Shown here one piece after another: positions 17,423-26,126 of a stretch of 64,000 nt of DNA. The notes below the pieces were generated by a model, which was not told where the DNA came from, did not search any database, and worked only from the letters and a program-made list of their open reading frames with translations. This DNA is from Domibacillus indicus (GTDB lineage Bacteria; Bacillota; Bacilli; Bacillales; Domibacillaceae), in contig NZ_JAMBOO010000012.1 in NCBI RefSeq assembly GCF_023715895.1, positions 37,707 through 101,706 on the forward strand. The letters are read 5' to 3'. How positions within the stretch are numbered: the stretch's first letter is position 1; each line of letters begins with the position of its first letter. Position numbers and translations under genes: made by a program.

Positions 17423-18241
17423 GTGATAGAGGAGTTAGCCGCTGCAATCAAAAAGAAAAAAGCCATTTTGTTTGCCGGATCTGGCGTCTCTAAAAACTTG
17501 GGACTGCCGGATTACTCAGAAATGATTCAACAAATTGCTGAAAATCTCGGTTATAACCCAGACGAGTTTACAGCATGGGGTAACAATGACTTTTTAACTC
17601 TGGCCGAGTATTATTGTTTAGAAAAAGGTTCACTCGGCGAACTGCGCAGCTGGATGGACCGGAAATGGCATAACCCGAAGATTGAGCTTGAACACTCGGA
17701 GATCCATCGAATGCTGATTGAATTGAATTTCCCCTTAATTTATACAACCAATTTCGACCGCTGGCTTGAAGAGGCACATGACTTTTATGGAAAGCCGTAC
17801 ACGAAAATCACCAATGTTGCGGATATTACTCAAATTGAGGAAGGAAAAACGCAGATTGTCAAATTTCACGGTGACTTTGACGATGACTCCTCTATTGTGT
17901 TAACGGAATCCAGTTTTTTTAAGAGGCTGGATTTCGAAACATCCTTGGATATTAAGCTCCGTTCAGACTCATTAGAGAAATCTTTGCTTTTTATCGGCTA
18001 CAGCCTTTCGGATATTAATATCCGCTATATGCTTTATAAACTGCATAATCAGTGGAAAATTTCTAAATACGAGCATTTAAGGCCAAAATCGTACATCTTG
18101 CTGAATGAACGGAATCCTATTAAAGAAACAATCCTAAAAGAAAGAGGGATTACCCCGATCATTTATGAAAATGAAAATCCCGGAAAATCCCTGCATGCTT
18201 TTTTAACGGATTTACTCAAACTTGCCCGAGAAGAATCATAA
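17423..18241 (+). CDS. SIR2-family NAD-dependent enzyme (stand-alone SIR2_2 type)
   Basis: A 272-residue SIR2 domain with all core motifs: AGSGVSKNLGLPDY at 18-31 (NAD loop), TTNFD at 108-112 with the catalytic Asn, KFHGDF at 147-152 with the catalytic His, and FIGYSLSD at 190-197. It lacks the zinc-binding cysteine pairs of protein deacetylases and belongs to the bacterial group that often acts as NADase in phage defence (ThsA, DSR and short-Argonaute partners). No partner domain is fused. It starts at GTG behind AAAGGAG and is last in the GNAT-symporter operon. Its role may be defence or NAD-dependent modification linked to the pathway. Confidence 0.82.
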   Translation: MIEELAAAIKKKKAILFAGSGVSKNLGLPDYSEMIQQIAENLGYNPDEFTAWGNNDFLTLAEYYCLEKGSLGELRSWMDRKWHNPKIELEHSEIHRMLIELNFPLIYTTNFDRWLEEAHDFYGKPYTKITNVADITQIEEGKTQIVKFHGDFDDDSSIVLTESSFFKRLDFETSLDIKLRSDSLEKSLLFIGYSLSDINIRYMLYKLHNQWKISKYEHLRPKSYILLNERNPIKETILKERGITPIIYENENPGKSLHAFLTDLLKLAREES

Positions 18242-18247
18242 GCAAAG

Positions 18248-18287
18248 AAAGGGCCGCTGCTGCCCATTCAGAGCGGCCCTTTTCTCT
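18248..18287. terminator. Bidirectional intrinsic terminator
   Basis: Stem AAAGGGCCGCT / AGCGGCCCTTT between the convergent SIR2 and thrZ genes, with T run on the plus side. Confidence 0.88.
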
Positions 18288-18312
18288 TGCGAACCCGTGG
18301 AAATAAAACCCG

Positions 18313-20247
18313 TTATACTCCATCCATAGCGTTCAGACTTCGGTTTTTCACCACTTCTTTTATCTCATCTACAAATGTTTCTATCCTTTTTTGAGACGCG
18401 TCTCTTTGCCCGTAACGCCGTACATTGACCGTTTGGCTGGCACACTCTTCATCTCCTACTACTAATGTGTACGGTATTTTCTTCATTTGCGCTTCTCTTA
18501 TTTTATAGCCGAGTTTTTCTTCACGAGCATCCCATTCCGCCCGTATACCGGCCTGCTGTAATTGCTGCATGATTTCTTCGGCATATGTTTGATGAACATC
18601 ATTCGAGACAGCGATCACTTTTACCTGTACAGGCGCGAGCCAAACAGGAAACGCTCCAGCAAAATGTTCGATTAAAATACCAAGAAACCGGTCAAGAGAT
18701 CCGAAAACAGCCCGGTGAATGACAACCGGCCGGACTTTTCGGTTTTGTTCATCTACATAGGATAAATCAAATTTTTCAGGCATTTGGAAATCCAGCTGCA
18801 CCGTTGCGCATTGGTGGCTTCTTTTTAAAGCATCTTTAATATGAATGTCGATTTTAGGTCCATAAAAAGCTCCATCTCCTTCATTTACCCGGTATTCCTG
18901 TCCAAGTTTATCTAAAACCCTCTTTAACGCTCCTTCCGCCTGATCCCATAATTCGCGGCTGCCCATCGAATCAGCTGGTCTTGTGGAAAGCTCTATTTCA
19001 TATGGAAAGCCAAAGATATTGTATACATAATCAATTAATTCCAGGACAGAGGCGATCTCGTCTTCGATTTGGTCCGGCCTTACAAAGATGTGGGCATCAT
19101 CCTGGCAGAATGTGCGGACCCGCAGCATTCCATTGAGAGCTCCGCTGAACTCATGGCGGTGTACCTGCCCAAACTCGGCCATACGAATCGGCAGATCGCG
19201 GTACGAACGGAGTTTATCCTTGAAAATAAGCATATGTCCCGGACAGTTCATCGGCTTCAGGGCAAAACGCTGCTGGTCAACCTGTGAAAAATACATATTG
19301 TCTTTATAATGATCCCAATGTCCAGACCGTTCCCACAGCCCCTGGTTCATCATAGTCGGTGTCCTTACTTCTTGATACCGATGCTTGAATTGAAGTTCCC
19401 GCAGAAAAGATTCGAGCTCGTTCCGGATGATTTGTCCGTTCGCTAAATAAAAAGGCATACCCGGCGCTTCTTCCGAAAACATAAACAGCTCTAATTCATT
19501 GCCAAGCTTCCGGTGATTTCGGTTTTGTGCTTCCTCTAGAAAGTGAAAATAGTCATCCAGTTCTTTCTTTGAGGCAAAAGCAGCCCCATAAACGCGCTGA
19601 AGCATTTGGTTGCGGCTGTCACCGCGCCAGTAGGCACCGGATATATGTGTCAGTTTAAAAGCCTTCAAAAAGCGCGTAGATGGCAAATGCGGTCCCCGGC
19701 ACAAATCAACGAACTCTCCCTGACGGTAAGCCGTGATCTTTTCTTCCGGCGGAATACGTTCCAGCAGCTCCAGCTTTAGTGGATCATCCTTAAACCACTC
19801 TTCCGCTTCCTGCCGTGTCCATTCCTCGCGGCGGATCTCCAGGTTTTCAGCAATAATTCGATTCATTTCTTTCTCAATTCTTTTTAAATCACCGGGGTTT
19901 AACGGCTGATCGATGTTTATGTCATAATAAAAGCCGTTTTCAATAACCGGCCCCACGCCTAAGTGAACGGAGCCGTACAATCGTTTTACGGCCTGCGCCA
20001 GTACGTGGGCGGCTGTATGGCGCATCACACCTGTTCCCTCTTTTGATTGGAGGTCAAATAATACAACACTGGCGGATTCGTCAATGCTTCGTTTCATGTC
20101 CCAGAGAACACCATTCACCATTCCCGCAGCTGATTTCTTTTTTAAACCCAGACTGATTGACTGGGCAATCTCTTCTAGCGTAATCCCCTGTAAAAAGCTT
20201 TTTTTCTCCCCGTTTGGAAATGTAATAATGACGTTTTTTTGATTCAT
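18313..20247 (-). CDS. thrZ: Threonyl-tRNA synthetase, ThrZ type
   Basis: A 644-residue class II synthetase that charges tRNA-Thr. Domains: TGS (1-62), editing domain with HTAAH at 77-81 and DLCRGPH at 181-187, catalytic core with the zinc-site MNCPGHM (333-339), FRVRTF-like GMLRVRTFCQDDAH, and an anticodon-binding C-terminus. It resembles B. subtilis ThrZ, and the ThrZ assignment is backed by the triple T-box leader, a trait of thrZ. AAAGGAG precedes the ATG. A housekeeping thrS may exist elsewhere. Confidence 0.93.
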   Translation of the reverse strand: MNQKNVIITFPNGEKKSFLQGITLEEIAQSISLGLKKKSAAGMVNGVLWDMKRSIDESASVVLFDLQSKEGTGVMRHTAAHVLAQAVKRLYGSVHLGVGPVIENGFYYDINIDQPLNPGDLKRIEKEMNRIIAENLEIRREEWTRQEAEEWFKDDPLKLELLERIPPEEKITAYRQGEFVDLCRGPHLPSTRFLKAFKLTHISGAYWRGDSRNQMLQRVYGAAFASKKELDDYFHFLEEAQNRNHRKLGNELELFMFSEEAPGMPFYLANGQIIRNELESFLRELQFKHRYQEVRTPTMMNQGLWERSGHWDHYKDNMYFSQVDQQRFALKPMNCPGHMLIFKDKLRSYRDLPIRMAEFGQVHRHEFSGALNGMLRVRTFCQDDAHIFVRPDQIEDEIASVLELIDYVYNIFGFPYEIELSTRPADSMGSRELWDQAEGALKRVLDKLGQEYRVNEGDGAFYGPKIDIHIKDALKRSHQCATVQLDFQMPEKFDLSYVDEQNRKVRPVVIHRAVFGSLDRFLGILIEHFAGAFPVWLAPVQVKVIAVSNDVHQTYAEEIMQQLQQAGIRAEWDAREEKLGYKIREAQMKKIPYTLVVGDEECASQTVNVRRYGQRDASQKRIETFVDEIKEVVKNRSLNAMDGV

Positions 20248-20278
20248 AAGAAAGCACTCCTTTAATGATTATTTATAT

Positions 20279-20515
20279 AAAAAAACACACCCATCCCTAA
20301 GAAGGGACGAGTGTGTTTTTCCTCGTGGTTCCACCCAAATTCCCACTGCTGAAAAAAGCAGCGGCTTCAGTCAGTTTTATCGCACTGCTGCGGTACCGGT
20401 TCGCCAGTACAGCTCCAAGGCGGTAAATGATTTTGCTGCGCTGGGAAGCTTTCAGCCTTGGCTTTCCTCTCTGTGAGCCGGTCAAAATCACTCATGTCCT
20501 TGTCGTCGCTTATTT
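20279..20515 (-). ncRNA. T-box riboswitch 3 (gene-proximal) of thrZ
   Basis: On the minus strand the T-box sequence GGGTGGAACCACG (about 20321-20336) is followed by the terminator stem CACACTCGTCCC / GGGATGGGTGTG and a T run. Stem I carries a candidate Thr specifier ACC at 20422-20424. Uncharged tRNA-Thr would bind and favour antitermination. Confidence 0.88.
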
Positions 20516-20528
20516 CTTTATGCCTTAA

Positions 20529-20766
20529 AAAACAAAAAAACACACTCATCCCTAAGAAGGGACGAGTGTGTTTACCCGTGGTTCCACCCAAATTCCCACT
20601 GCTAAAAAGCAGCGGCTTCAGTCAGTTTTATCGCACTGCTGCGGTACCGGTTCACCGGTACAGCTCCAAGGCGGTAAATGTATTTTCAGCGCTGGGAAGC
20701 TTTCAGCCTCGGCTTCCCTCTCTGTGAGCCGGTCAAATACAGTCATGTCCTTGTCGTCGCTTATTT
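20529..20766 (-). ncRNA. T-box riboswitch 2 of thrZ
   Basis: Second tandem copy, 255 bases further from the gene and nearly identical to copy 3. The terminator CACACTCGTCCC / GGGATGAGTGTG sits at about 20541-20571, and the candidate specifier ACC at 20673-20675. Confidence 0.88.
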
Positions 20767-20782
20767 CTTTATGCCTTAAAAA

Positions 20783-21018
20783 ACAAAAAACACACTCATC
20801 CCTAAGAAGGGACGAGTGTGTTTACCCGTGGTTCCACCCAAATTCCCACTGCTCAAAAAACAATGGCTTCAGTCAGTTTTATCGCACTGCTGCGGTACCG
20901 GTTCGCCAGTACGGCTCCAAGGCGGTAAATGATTTTGCTGCGCTGGAAAGCTTTCAGCCTTGGCTTCCCTCTCTGTGAGCCGGTCAAAATCACTCATGTC
21001 CCTGTCATTGCCTGTATA
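20783..21018 (-). ncRNA. T-box riboswitch 1 (promoter-proximal) of thrZ
   Basis: Third tandem copy, 250 bases beyond copy 2. Terminator at about 20791-20821, candidate specifier ACC at 20924-20926. The basal stem I has diverged most. The promoter should lie just beyond 21018. Confidence 0.86.
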
Positions 21019-21185
21019 GATTACAACACTTCATGTTATTTAATCGGGGATTAAAACCAGCCTGCCTTACAAGAAATTAAGATGTGTAACATGCAAATAA
21101 ATGACAGATGGCTAGTAAGATATTACAGCCACTTTATCATTTCCTTAATTGGAAATCAAGTGCCAAAAACAAAAAATCTTTAATA

Positions 21186-22046
21186 TTATACGGCTGTCAA
21201 AGCCTTCTCATTTTCAGCAGTATTCAAGGATAGTTCGTGAAGAGTGATCTCAGGGCGGCTCCCCACTCTTATGTTAATAGAGGTTTGTCCCAATCCTTCA
21301 CTTATATAAAGAGGTTTTTCATGATAATAGTGCAGCCCTTTAATCATATCCATCCGCATCATCGTTCGTCCCAGTTTTGCAAGATGGTACGGCTTCGGCC
21401 AGTAAATCTGACCGCCATGAAAATGGCCAGCCAAAAGATAATGGTATGCGTAACTCTCCATACCAAGAACAATGTTTGGATCGTGAGTTAAAACAAGGCG
21501 GTATCCTTCTTTGACACCTGAAAAAGATGCCTGCAAATCGCTTTTCTTTGTATGAAAGTCGTCCACTCCAATAATGTTAAGCGGTTTTCCTTCCACCAAA
21601 ATAGTTTCATGTGCATTTTGAAGTGTTTTACAGCCGTGCTTTTCCAATACATTTTTTAAAGAGTCAAAATCCGTTTTGCTTAAACGATAATCATGGTTTC
21701 CAAATACAGCATACATACCATATTGAGGATTCAAGCGGTTCAACATATCTAAATAGGGAATTAATCGAGGGATGCTTCGTTTTTTATCTAAAAAGTCTCC
21801 GGTGAGGGCAATAAGGTCTATTCTCTCGCCTGCCAGTTTGCTATAAAGCTGCTCAGGGGAAATAGAAATATTCTCAAGATGCATATCTGAAATGTGTAAT
21901 ATAGCCAGAGAGCTGGTTGCGTCAATGGAATCTATTGAAGACAAGTGAATTTTTTTAAACGCCACTTCATGTGTATTCTTATAAGCCTTGTAAAAGAGGA
22001 TCAGCGAAGCGATAAACAATACAAACAACAACAACAATAATTTCAT
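21186..22046 (-). CDS. Membrane-anchored metallophosphoesterase
   Basis: A 286-residue calcineurin-like phosphoesterase with an N-terminal membrane anchor (residues 1-19). Metal-site motifs are complete: ISDMH (52-56), GDF (83-85), GNHD (116-119), TH (187-188) and GHFHGG (207-212). It resembles the Bacillus YkuE/YpbG group, possibly acting on membrane phospholipids or UDP-linked lipids. The ATG follows GGGGGTGA. Single gene. Substrate unknown. Confidence 0.85.
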   Translation of the reverse strand: MKLLLLLFVLFIASLILFYKAYKNTHEVAFKKIHLSSIDSIDATSSLAILHISDMHLENISISPEQLYSKLAGERIDLIALTGDFLDKKRSIPRLIPYLDMLNRLNPQYGMYAVFGNHDYRLSKTDFDSLKNVLEKHGCKTLQNAHETILVEGKPLNIIGVDDFHTKKSDLQASFSGVKEGYRLVLTHDPNIVLGMESYAYHYLLAGHFHGGQIYWPKPYHLAKLGRTMMRMDMIKGLHYYHEKPLYISEGLGQTSINIRVGSRPEITLHELSLNTAENEKALTAV

Positions 22047-22157
22047 TCTATTTCACCCCCGCCTATCATTATAGAGGAATTTAGAATGAACTTTTACCGG
22101 TAATTCATGGGCTTTTTAATAATGTAAAGATATTAGTGTAAAAGAATCGTTATATAA

Positions 22158-22200
22158 CAGTTAAGCAAGCTGACTGTCTGCAGTTCAGCTTGCTTAACTG
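22158..22200. repeat. Orphan perfect hairpin
   Basis: CAGTTAAGCAAGCTGA (22158-22173) pairs perfectly with 22185-22200 around a 11-base loop. No T run follows on either strand, so it is not a classical terminator. It lies between two minus-strand genes. Confidence 0.6.
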
Positions 22201-22287
22201 TTCATAAAAAGAAGTGTTTATATGAATCGCTGGGAATCAAGCAGGAGAACTGCAGATGAAGCCCATTTCCACTAAGGCTTCTAAACA

Positions 22288-22923
22288 TCAGAGAAACGCT
22301 GTAAAGTACAATTCGTTATAAAGAAAGCATTTTTTAAACCTGCTGATCACATTGTAGCGAAAATGTTCCTTTGTAAAATAATCAAGATATTGTTCTTCCT
22401 TTTGAATATAATCCCCTTTATCGTTGGTTTTCATAAACCAATTACAGATCGGAGATGCATCACATAAGTAAGGTTCAATGACCACTACTTTTCCATTCGG
22501 TCTTAAAATGCGCTTGAATTCTTTGATGTAATGTCGAACCATGTCTGGCGGAATATGATGCAGAACCGCAATAATCAAAATGACATCAAAGCTGTTTTCT
22601 TCCACAGGAAGTTCATGGCCGCTAAATGCTTCAAATTGATAAGCGGCATACAGTCTTTTGGCAAAGTCAATCCTATTTGTGTCAGGATCTATCCCAACGT
22701 AATAATCTGGTGAACATAACGTGCAGTTCGCACCTGTCCCCGCTCCGAAGTCCAGCACTTTCTGCCCCGTTAAATCAAAGTGCCGCTGAATGTTATTTTG
22801 AATGTAAATTTTTGTAAACCATTTTGGCCGAACCAGTGAGTGATAAATTTTAGGGGATAATTGCACTAACAACACCTGCACTTTTTTGGATTCACGTTCA
22901 ATTAGTGTTAGATTTCGTTCCAT
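22288..22923 (-). CDS. Class I SAM-dependent methyltransferase
   Basis: 211 residues from the ATG at 22923. SAM-binding motif I is VLDFGAGTGAN (56-66), followed by YYVGIDPDTNRIDFAK (acidic end of strand 2), FDVILIIAVLHHIPPD (motif for strand 4) and LRPNGKVVVIEPY. The frame stays open to 23073, but the extra N-terminal residues are hydrophobic and unlike the family; no good binding site marks any start, so the 5' end is uncertain. Target unknown. Single gene. Confidence 0.75.
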   Translation of the reverse strand: MERNLTLIERESKKVQVLLVQLSPKIYHSLVRPKWFTKIYIQNNIQRHFDLTGQKVLDFGAGTGANCTLCSPDYYVGIDPDTNRIDFAKRLYAAYQFEAFSGHELPVEENSFDVILIIAVLHHIPPDMVRHYIKEFKRILRPNGKVVVIEPYLCDASPICNWFMKTNDKGDYIQKEEQYLDYFTKEHFRYNVISRFKKCFLYNELYFTAFL

Positions 22924-23159
22924 AGTATAAAAACAATACACACAACATTCATTTCTAAAAAATACAAAGGGCCAGTTTAGAAAGTACAGGGTGGTTTTCC
23001 TAACCGCCTGATGGGTCGTTATTAGATTGGGGAAAAACCTTATTTTTATGTTTTTTAAAATCATCCATCTCATGCAAAAAATAATATCCAGAATAATGAG
23101 CCTTCTATTTCACATACTACAAATGATCTTTTTCAATGAATCGTGAGGAGATGAAATGT

Positions 23160-23774
23160 GTGAACAACCGAAATGGCATGTTTAAATCTGTGTTGCCTAT
23201 AGCTGCAACAGGTGTCGCTATCCTTGGCATCGTCAGAGGAATACGCAGCAGGTCTTTCCAGCCCTTTTTCCAAACCATTTTAAGTTCTCTAAGGGGAGCG
23301 GCTCCACAAGTTGCACAAGGTATGATGGGCGGACAAATAGGGAAAAGTTTGGCACAGCCTCTTCAAGGAATAATGAATAGCCAAGGCGCTCAACAACAGC
23401 CAGCTAATCAACAAAACCCGCAGGCTTCGCAAGGTATGACAGGTGGACAAACTGGGCAAAACATGACACAGCCTCTCCAAGGAATGATGAATAATCAAGG
23501 CGGTCAACAGCAGCCAGTCAGTCAACAAAACCCGCAGACTTCACAAGGTATGATGGGTGGACAAACTGGGCAAAACATGGCACAACTTCTCCAAGGAATG
23601 ATGAAAAATCAAGGCGCTCAGCAGCAGCCAGCCAATCAGCAAAACCCGCAGACTTCACAAGGTATGATGGGTGGACAAACTGCACATAACATGGCACAGC
23701 CTTCTCTGGGAACAATGAATAATCAGGGCTCCCGGCAGCAAGCTGCAATTCCAAAAAATTCGGCCCGTCAATGA
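23160..23774 (+). CDS. Q/G/N-rich protein with four 38-residue repeats
   Basis: 204 residues from a GTG start behind GTGAGGAG (23143-23150). An N-terminal segment (VLPIAATGVAILGIVRGI) looks membrane-associated or amphipathic. The rest consists of near-identical units built on SQGMMGGQTGQNMAQPLQGM then NNQGAQQQPANQQNPQ. Composition resembles spore-coat or intrinsically disordered surface proteins. I do not recognise the family. The repeat number may vary between strains. A terminator follows at 23853. Confidence 0.6.
   Translation: MNNRNGMFKSVLPIAATGVAILGIVRGIRSRSFQPFFQTILSSLRGAAPQVAQGMMGGQIGKSLAQPLQGIMNSQGAQQQPANQQNPQASQGMTGGQTGQNMTQPLQGMMNNQGGQQQPVSQQNPQTSQGMMGGQTGQNMAQLLQGMMKNQGAQQQPANQQNPQTSQGMMGGQTAHNMAQPSLGTMNNQGSRQQAAIPKNSARQ
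23313..23768 (+). repeat. Tandem repeat, four units of 114 bp
   Basis: Equivalent codons fall at 23313, 23427, 23541 and 23655, exactly 114 bases apart. Units are highly similar, and the last one is the most diverged. They are in frame (38 codons each). Confidence 0.9.
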
Positions 23775-23852
23775 ACAAATAGAACAGACATTTAAACATA
23801 CCGACAGCGTACATGATGGAGAATACAATGATGATGGCAAGAAAAGACGTGT

Positions 23853-23883
23853 AGCCCCGGCGGGAGAACCAGGGCTTTTTTTG
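23853..23883 (+). terminator. Intrinsic terminator
   Basis: AGCCCCGG pairs with CCAGGGCT (one mismatch) before TTTTTTTG, between convergent genes. Confidence 0.7.
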
Positions 23884-24684
23884 TTACTTATTTTCATGAC
23901 GAATCTGGGGATTCAAACCGACTTTGCGGGCGATTACATTCCGGCCGGCTTCTGCCGCTTCTCTGCTTAGGAAAGTGCCTGTCCATACCCTCTTGTCTTT
24001 CGAGAATGTGTGAAAACCAGTTACTTTTTTGATTGTATCCGCCGCCGCTTCTGCGCTTTCGTCAGTTGAGAACGTACCGGTGAAAATCCGGTATGTGCCT
24101 GGTGTAGAAGCCGCTGTAATGGTACTGAGAAAAAATGCTAATGTTTTGTCGCTGTTTAACCGGCTTAAGTCAACAGGCCCAGACACACCAGCAAGCCGGC
24201 CATTATCTGTATACTGCCACAAGTCACAGGAATAATCCGGCTTTTGGCTGCTATAGCGGGGAAGCCAGACAAAGTCCGCATCTACCTGATCGGCATCAAA
24301 TGCTTTGTATGTATGATGACCTGTATACAGCCCCACTTTTTTTGCGCCCAGGCGGCGTAATTCATCGAGGTAAGCCTGCGTGCCCGCTCTCATATCCTCC
24401 ATCGTTTTTACTTCAACGTCCGCTATCCAAAAGAAAGCGTTTTCGTCGCCTCGGTTCCAAAAATCCTGCGCTTCTTTTTTTGCATCGTTTATAGAAACAA
24501 ATCGGCAAAATGCATAATTGCCAAATGGAATGTTATTTGCTTTGCAGCCAGCCGCATTTTGGGAATAGGTTCGGTCCTGAATACTCGAGCCATCCTGCAC
24601 CCGAAGAATCGCCAAATCCAATTCTTTTGCTGCAGCAGCCCAGTTAATAGTGCCTTGATGATGAGATATATCGACAATTTTCAT
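23884..24684 (-). CDS. GH25 lysozyme with C-terminal SPOR-like domain
   Basis: A 266-residue muramidase that cleaves N-acetylmuramic-glucosamine bonds in peptidoglycan. GH25 motifs are [11 protein letters not shown] with Asp5, and FFWIADVE with Asp89 and Glu91 at the catalytic site. Residues ~195-262 contain two repeated segments ([20 protein letters not shown] and [20 protein letters not shown]) that look like a SPOR peptidoglycan-binding domain. No signal peptide, as in phage endolysins and some spore-associated lysins. AAGGTGGT precedes the ATG. No holin gene is nearby. Confidence 0.88.
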   Translation of the reverse strand: MKIVDISHHQGTINWAAAAKELDLAILRVQDGSSIQDRTYSQNAAGCKANNIPFGNYAFCRFVSINDAKKEAQDFWNRGDENAFFWIADVEVKTMEDMRAGTQAYLDELRRLGAKKVGLYTGHHTYKAFDADQVDADFVWLPRYSSQKPDYSCDLWQYTDNGRLAGVSGPVDLSRLNSDKTLAFFLSTITAASTPGTYRIFTGTFSTDESAEAAADTIKKVTGFHTFSKDKRVWTGTFLSREAAEAGRNVIARKVGLNPQIRHENK

Positions 24685-24994
24685 CGTGTTTTACCACCTT
24701 TCTTGATTAATTATACGATGCTCTCTTCCAGCTATTCGAATCCCTCATAGAACACTCGTAACAAAAACTTTAAACAGCCTGTTCATACTTTTATTATTCC
24801 TGCTCCCGTCAGTACTGCATACTTTCAAACGACTAAGGGTTAGGTTTACTATTCGTATGCGTAAAAAGGCGGAAATAACGTGAAAATCAAGACTACATGC
24901 AGGCATATATGATACATTTCAAATGTGTGTAAGTTAAGATTGATCCTAATAAAATATTTTTGCGGGAAGCTTATAAAAATACAGGAGGAACAGT
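24685..24994. other. Intergenic region, no gene seen
   Basis: About 310 bases between divergent genes. I see no RNA gene or operator that I can name; promoters for both flanking genes must be here. Confidence 0.4.
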
Positions 24995-25378
24995 ATGGGA
25001 TATTTTAAAGCAAGAACCGCTGATAGGTTGAGGAATATATACAGTGTCATTATTGAATATACCGGAACAAAAGAATCATTGGAATCTTTGCCGCTCTCCA
25101 CATCAAAGTTAATTTGGCAATATGATCACAGCCGCAGCTCTTCTTTTTTAACAGGTATGTTTAACAGAAGAAAAAAACCAGTGTTTTTGATTGATATAGT
25201 GGAGACCGATCAAATAAGTGAGAGTATGCTGGAAGATAAACGTACGGCATTATATGAATTAGATGATTTACTGACCGATGGAATATACATTGAATTTAAA
25301 GATCCAAAAGAACAAACAATATTCATGTTGGAGGCACCTCATGTTTTGAACAAGTGGGCTGCCCTTCAAAGAGTTTAA
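24995..25378 (+). CDS. Hypothetical protein, 127 residues
   Basis: A soluble mixed alpha/beta protein with no signal peptide. Good AGGAGGA binding site 5' of the ATG and a strong terminator downstream show it is a real single gene. Seen features: basic N-terminus (YFKARTADRLRN), a central FLTGMFNRRKKP loop and an acidic C-terminal half. I do not recognise the family. Confidence 0.7.
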   Translation: MGYFKARTADRLRNIYSVIIEYTGTKESLESLPLSTSKLIWQYDHSRSSSFLTGMFNRRKKPVFLIDIVETDQISESMLEDKRTALYELDDLLTDGIYIEFKDPKEQTIFMLEAPHVLNKWAALQRV

Positions 25379-25417
25379 CATACATAATCTTTGGAGCTTA
25401 GCAAAGCTGGATTACAA

Positions 25418-25448
25418 AAAAGCTGGACTGCAGAGCAGTCCAGCTTTT
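25418..25448. terminator. Bidirectional intrinsic terminator
   Basis: Perfect 12-bp stem AAAAGCTGGACT / AGTCCAGCTTTT between convergent genes. Confidence 0.9.
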
Positions 25449-25478
25449 CTCATTTCACACTTTCTTTTTGAGCAGCCA

Positions 25479-25691
25479 TTAAGTGCAGCCTTCACACTCA
25501 TAATAATTGTCTTTCAAATCTAATACCTTCAACAGGTCGCCAATCTCGATATCTTCTTCTTCTGTCATTTCGATATCTGCTACTCTGGCTTTGATCGCCT
25601 TATGAGCTGCTTCTTCGTCAGGCATGGCTACGCTGAACTCGCCCTCAGTACCTGTTGATACTACTCGATAGGCAAACAAAAATCGTTTCAT
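25479..25691 (-). CDS. Small acidic hypothetical protein with C-terminal CxxC
   Basis: 70 residues from the ATG at 25691 behind AAAGGGGGA. It reads as an acidic protein (MTEEEDIEIGDLLKVLDLKD) ending YYECEGCT, so a metal or redox CxxC is possible. The frame continues upstream without a better start. Family not recognised. Confidence 0.6.
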   Translation of the reverse strand: MKRFLFAYRVVSTGTEGEFSVAMPDEEAAHKAIKARVADIEMTEEEDIEIGDLLKVLDLKDNYYECEGCT

Positions 25692-25948
25692 CGCTTGTTT
25701 GTCCCCCTTTCCTATATCCTGCTTTCCCATCATAAACGAAAACAATTGAATAAGGAAAAGTTTTGACTTCGAAGTAAATCAATGAAACCATTTCACTAGG
25801 CACGTATATTTTTTGTGAGCATTTCTTGTTTCAGAAAAATTTTTAAATCTTTTCACCAACATTTATGCTCATTTCATTAAGTGACAAAAATAAACATTCT
25901 TAAACATAGTGTGAAGAAATAATGATTCTCGTACAAAATTCGTGTATT

Positions 25949-25956
25949 TTCGACAA
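25949..25956 (-). promoter_or_regulatory. Candidate Spo0A box
   Basis: TTCGACAA is the exact complement of the 0A-box core TTGTCGAA. It lies 60-90 bases upstream of the small gene interrupted by the transposon at 26127. Confidence 0.4.
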
Positions 25957-26126
25957 AACAGACCTCTACCGCATATAAAAATGTCATGATATATTTGGAA
26001 AAACTCAATCTTTGTTGAAAAGAATAGAGCCAGAGAAAAATATGTCCCCACACTTTATTCTTACCATGCTGAAAACGTTAGAAACATTTCCGACAACAGA
26101 GATATGTTTAACATTTTATAATTTTC

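Noticed and set aside
20297..20978. Open frames on both strands within 20297-20978
   Set aside because: They lie inside the three T-box copies and repeat with the same period; none has a binding site or codon bias.
20279..21018. CRISPR-like regular repeats
   Set aside because: The 250-bp periodic units carry T-box motifs and terminators; there are no short repeats with unique spacers, and no cas genes.
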